Origin: Lachnospiraceae bacterium | GTDB lineage: Bacteria; Bacillota; Clostridia; Lachnospirales; Lachnospiraceae | NCBI GenBank assembly: GCA_017634355.1 | Contig: JAGBNO010000132.1 | Coordinates: 1 to 41,268, forward strand | DNA: 41,268 nucleotides | Direction of reading: 5' to 3' | Shown: one piece after another, positions 41,030 through 41,268 of the stretch | Layout of the letters: every line of letters begins with the position of its first letter | Position numbering within the stretch: position 1 is the first letter of the stretch | Program-made: the position numbers and the translations under genes | Notes under the pieces: generated by a model | The model's input: only the letters and a program-made list of their open reading frames with translations | Database searches by the model: none | What the model was told of the DNA's origin: nothing

Positions 41030-41112
41030 AAAACTATGTTTTTGCAAATCGTACTGCTTTTGCCACCAACATCATATAATTGAGCCAGTTACATATTATT
41101 CGATGTACTAGA
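41030..41112. repeat. Mosaic of two dispersed repeat modules
   Basis: 41030-41055 is identical over 26 bases to 8143-8168; 41052-41112 matches 8411-8472. In the polA upstream region the two modules are about 240 bases apart, but here they are fused, with the three bases TACT/ACT shared at the join. Confidence 0.82.
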
Positions 41113-41131
41113 TCAATTGTCTACAGATCCT

Positions 41132-41160
41132 AAGGAACTGTTCAGAAATAACTTGTACAT
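41132..41160 (+). repeat. 29-bp repeat R4, copy 3
   Basis: Differs from 35442-35470 at three of 29 positions. It directly adjoins and slightly overlaps the left end of the palindrome at 41156-41268. Confidence 0.78.
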
Positions 41161-41268
41161 AATGCGCTGTATTTTTGTCCGAGAGGGCTGTTCAAAAATC
41201 AGGCGCATAGCGGGCTATGTAACTGATTTTTGAACAGCTCTATCGGGCAAAAAGACAAGCAGAATGTA
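41156..41268. repeat. 113-base near-complete palindrome (MITE-like), possibly cut by the edge
   Basis: Centre at 41212.5. CATAG-CGGG-CTATG forms the tip, GCTGTTCAAAAATCAG (41187-41202) pairs perfectly with 41223-41238, and the outer arms (TTTTTGTCCGA with TCGGGCAAAAA, then TACAT with ATGTA) also pair with few mismatches. No coding frame is visible. Confidence 0.85.

Larger units (their letters stand above)
40940..41268. other. Repeat-filled intergenic edge region
   Basis: The last 329 bases hold no gene I can support. They contain a 26-base repeat identical to 8143-8168 (41030-41055), a module matching 8411-8472 (41052-41112), an R4 copy (41132-41160) and a long palindrome (41156-41268) that may continue beyond the window. 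Confidence 0.8.

Overview
The window looks like chromosomal DNA of an anaerobic Firmicute of the Clostridia, most likely a Lachnospiraceae relative. This is an inference from gene content: electron-bifurcating NfnAB, a SigI/RsgI pair, a large FtsA-like ATPase, a YARHG-domain Ser/Thr kinase, a Cthe_2159-type carbohydrate-binding surface protein and a PhoH/YbeY/RlmH cluster. I see no rRNA, tRNA, CRISPR array, phage or complete insertion sequence. All recognisable genes are on the minus strand except one large surface-protein gene (15284-18694). Because transcription runs mostly right to left, 'downstream' usually means lower coordinates.

Layout from left to right. 1-8111: 3' part of a replication/cell-envelope run (transcribed polA, coaE, FtsA-like ATPase, YycJ-type metallo-hydrolase, ACT protein, rhomboid-like membrane protein cut by the window edge). 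8112-13661: repeat-rich spacers, a zinc-finger membrane protein, proB, a COG2509-type flavoprotein, and rsgI/sigI. 13861-18694: ybaK, a methyltransferase-like fragment, then the plus-strand carbohydrate-binding surface protein. 19103-30188: one compact run of ten genes with frequent start/stop overlaps (transcribed nfnA, nfnB, zinc-ribbon protein, rlmH, phoH, degenerate HD membrane protein, ybeY, YerB-like lipoprotein, SpoVB-like flippase, BaiN/HI0933-like flavoprotein). 30435-37242: a five-gene phosphosignalling module (FHA protein, PP2C, trypsin-like protease with FHA, second PP2C, Ser/Thr kinase with YARHG). 37515-40939: pnp, rpsO and a flavodoxin-like protein.

The most unusual content is repetitive. 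A ten-base word, GTTKACATAA (K = G or T), occurs as an intergenic array of four 36-37 bp inverted-repeat units (20361-20505), as a 42-bp in-frame repeat in the FtsA-like gene and as a 48-bp in-frame repeat in the zinc-ribbon gene, read in different frames in the two genes; single copies lie elsewhere. Other families are three hairpins with the same TGMCGGT loop, a 131-bp repeat present twice, a 29-bp repeat that flanks one PP2C gene in inverted orientation, and a near-complete palindrome at the right edge. Seven of about thirty proteins carry in-frame tandem repeats, usually in linkers or tails.

Functionally, the kinase module is the best candidate for a little-described system. It combines a cytoplasmic kinase with an outside sensor, an outside protease with a cytoplasmic FHA domain, two phosphatases and a soluble FHA protein with repeated threonine motifs. 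SigI/RsgI lies near a polysaccharide-binding surface protein, which suggests but does not prove a regulatory link. All family calls come from reading motifs by eye; no database search was run.
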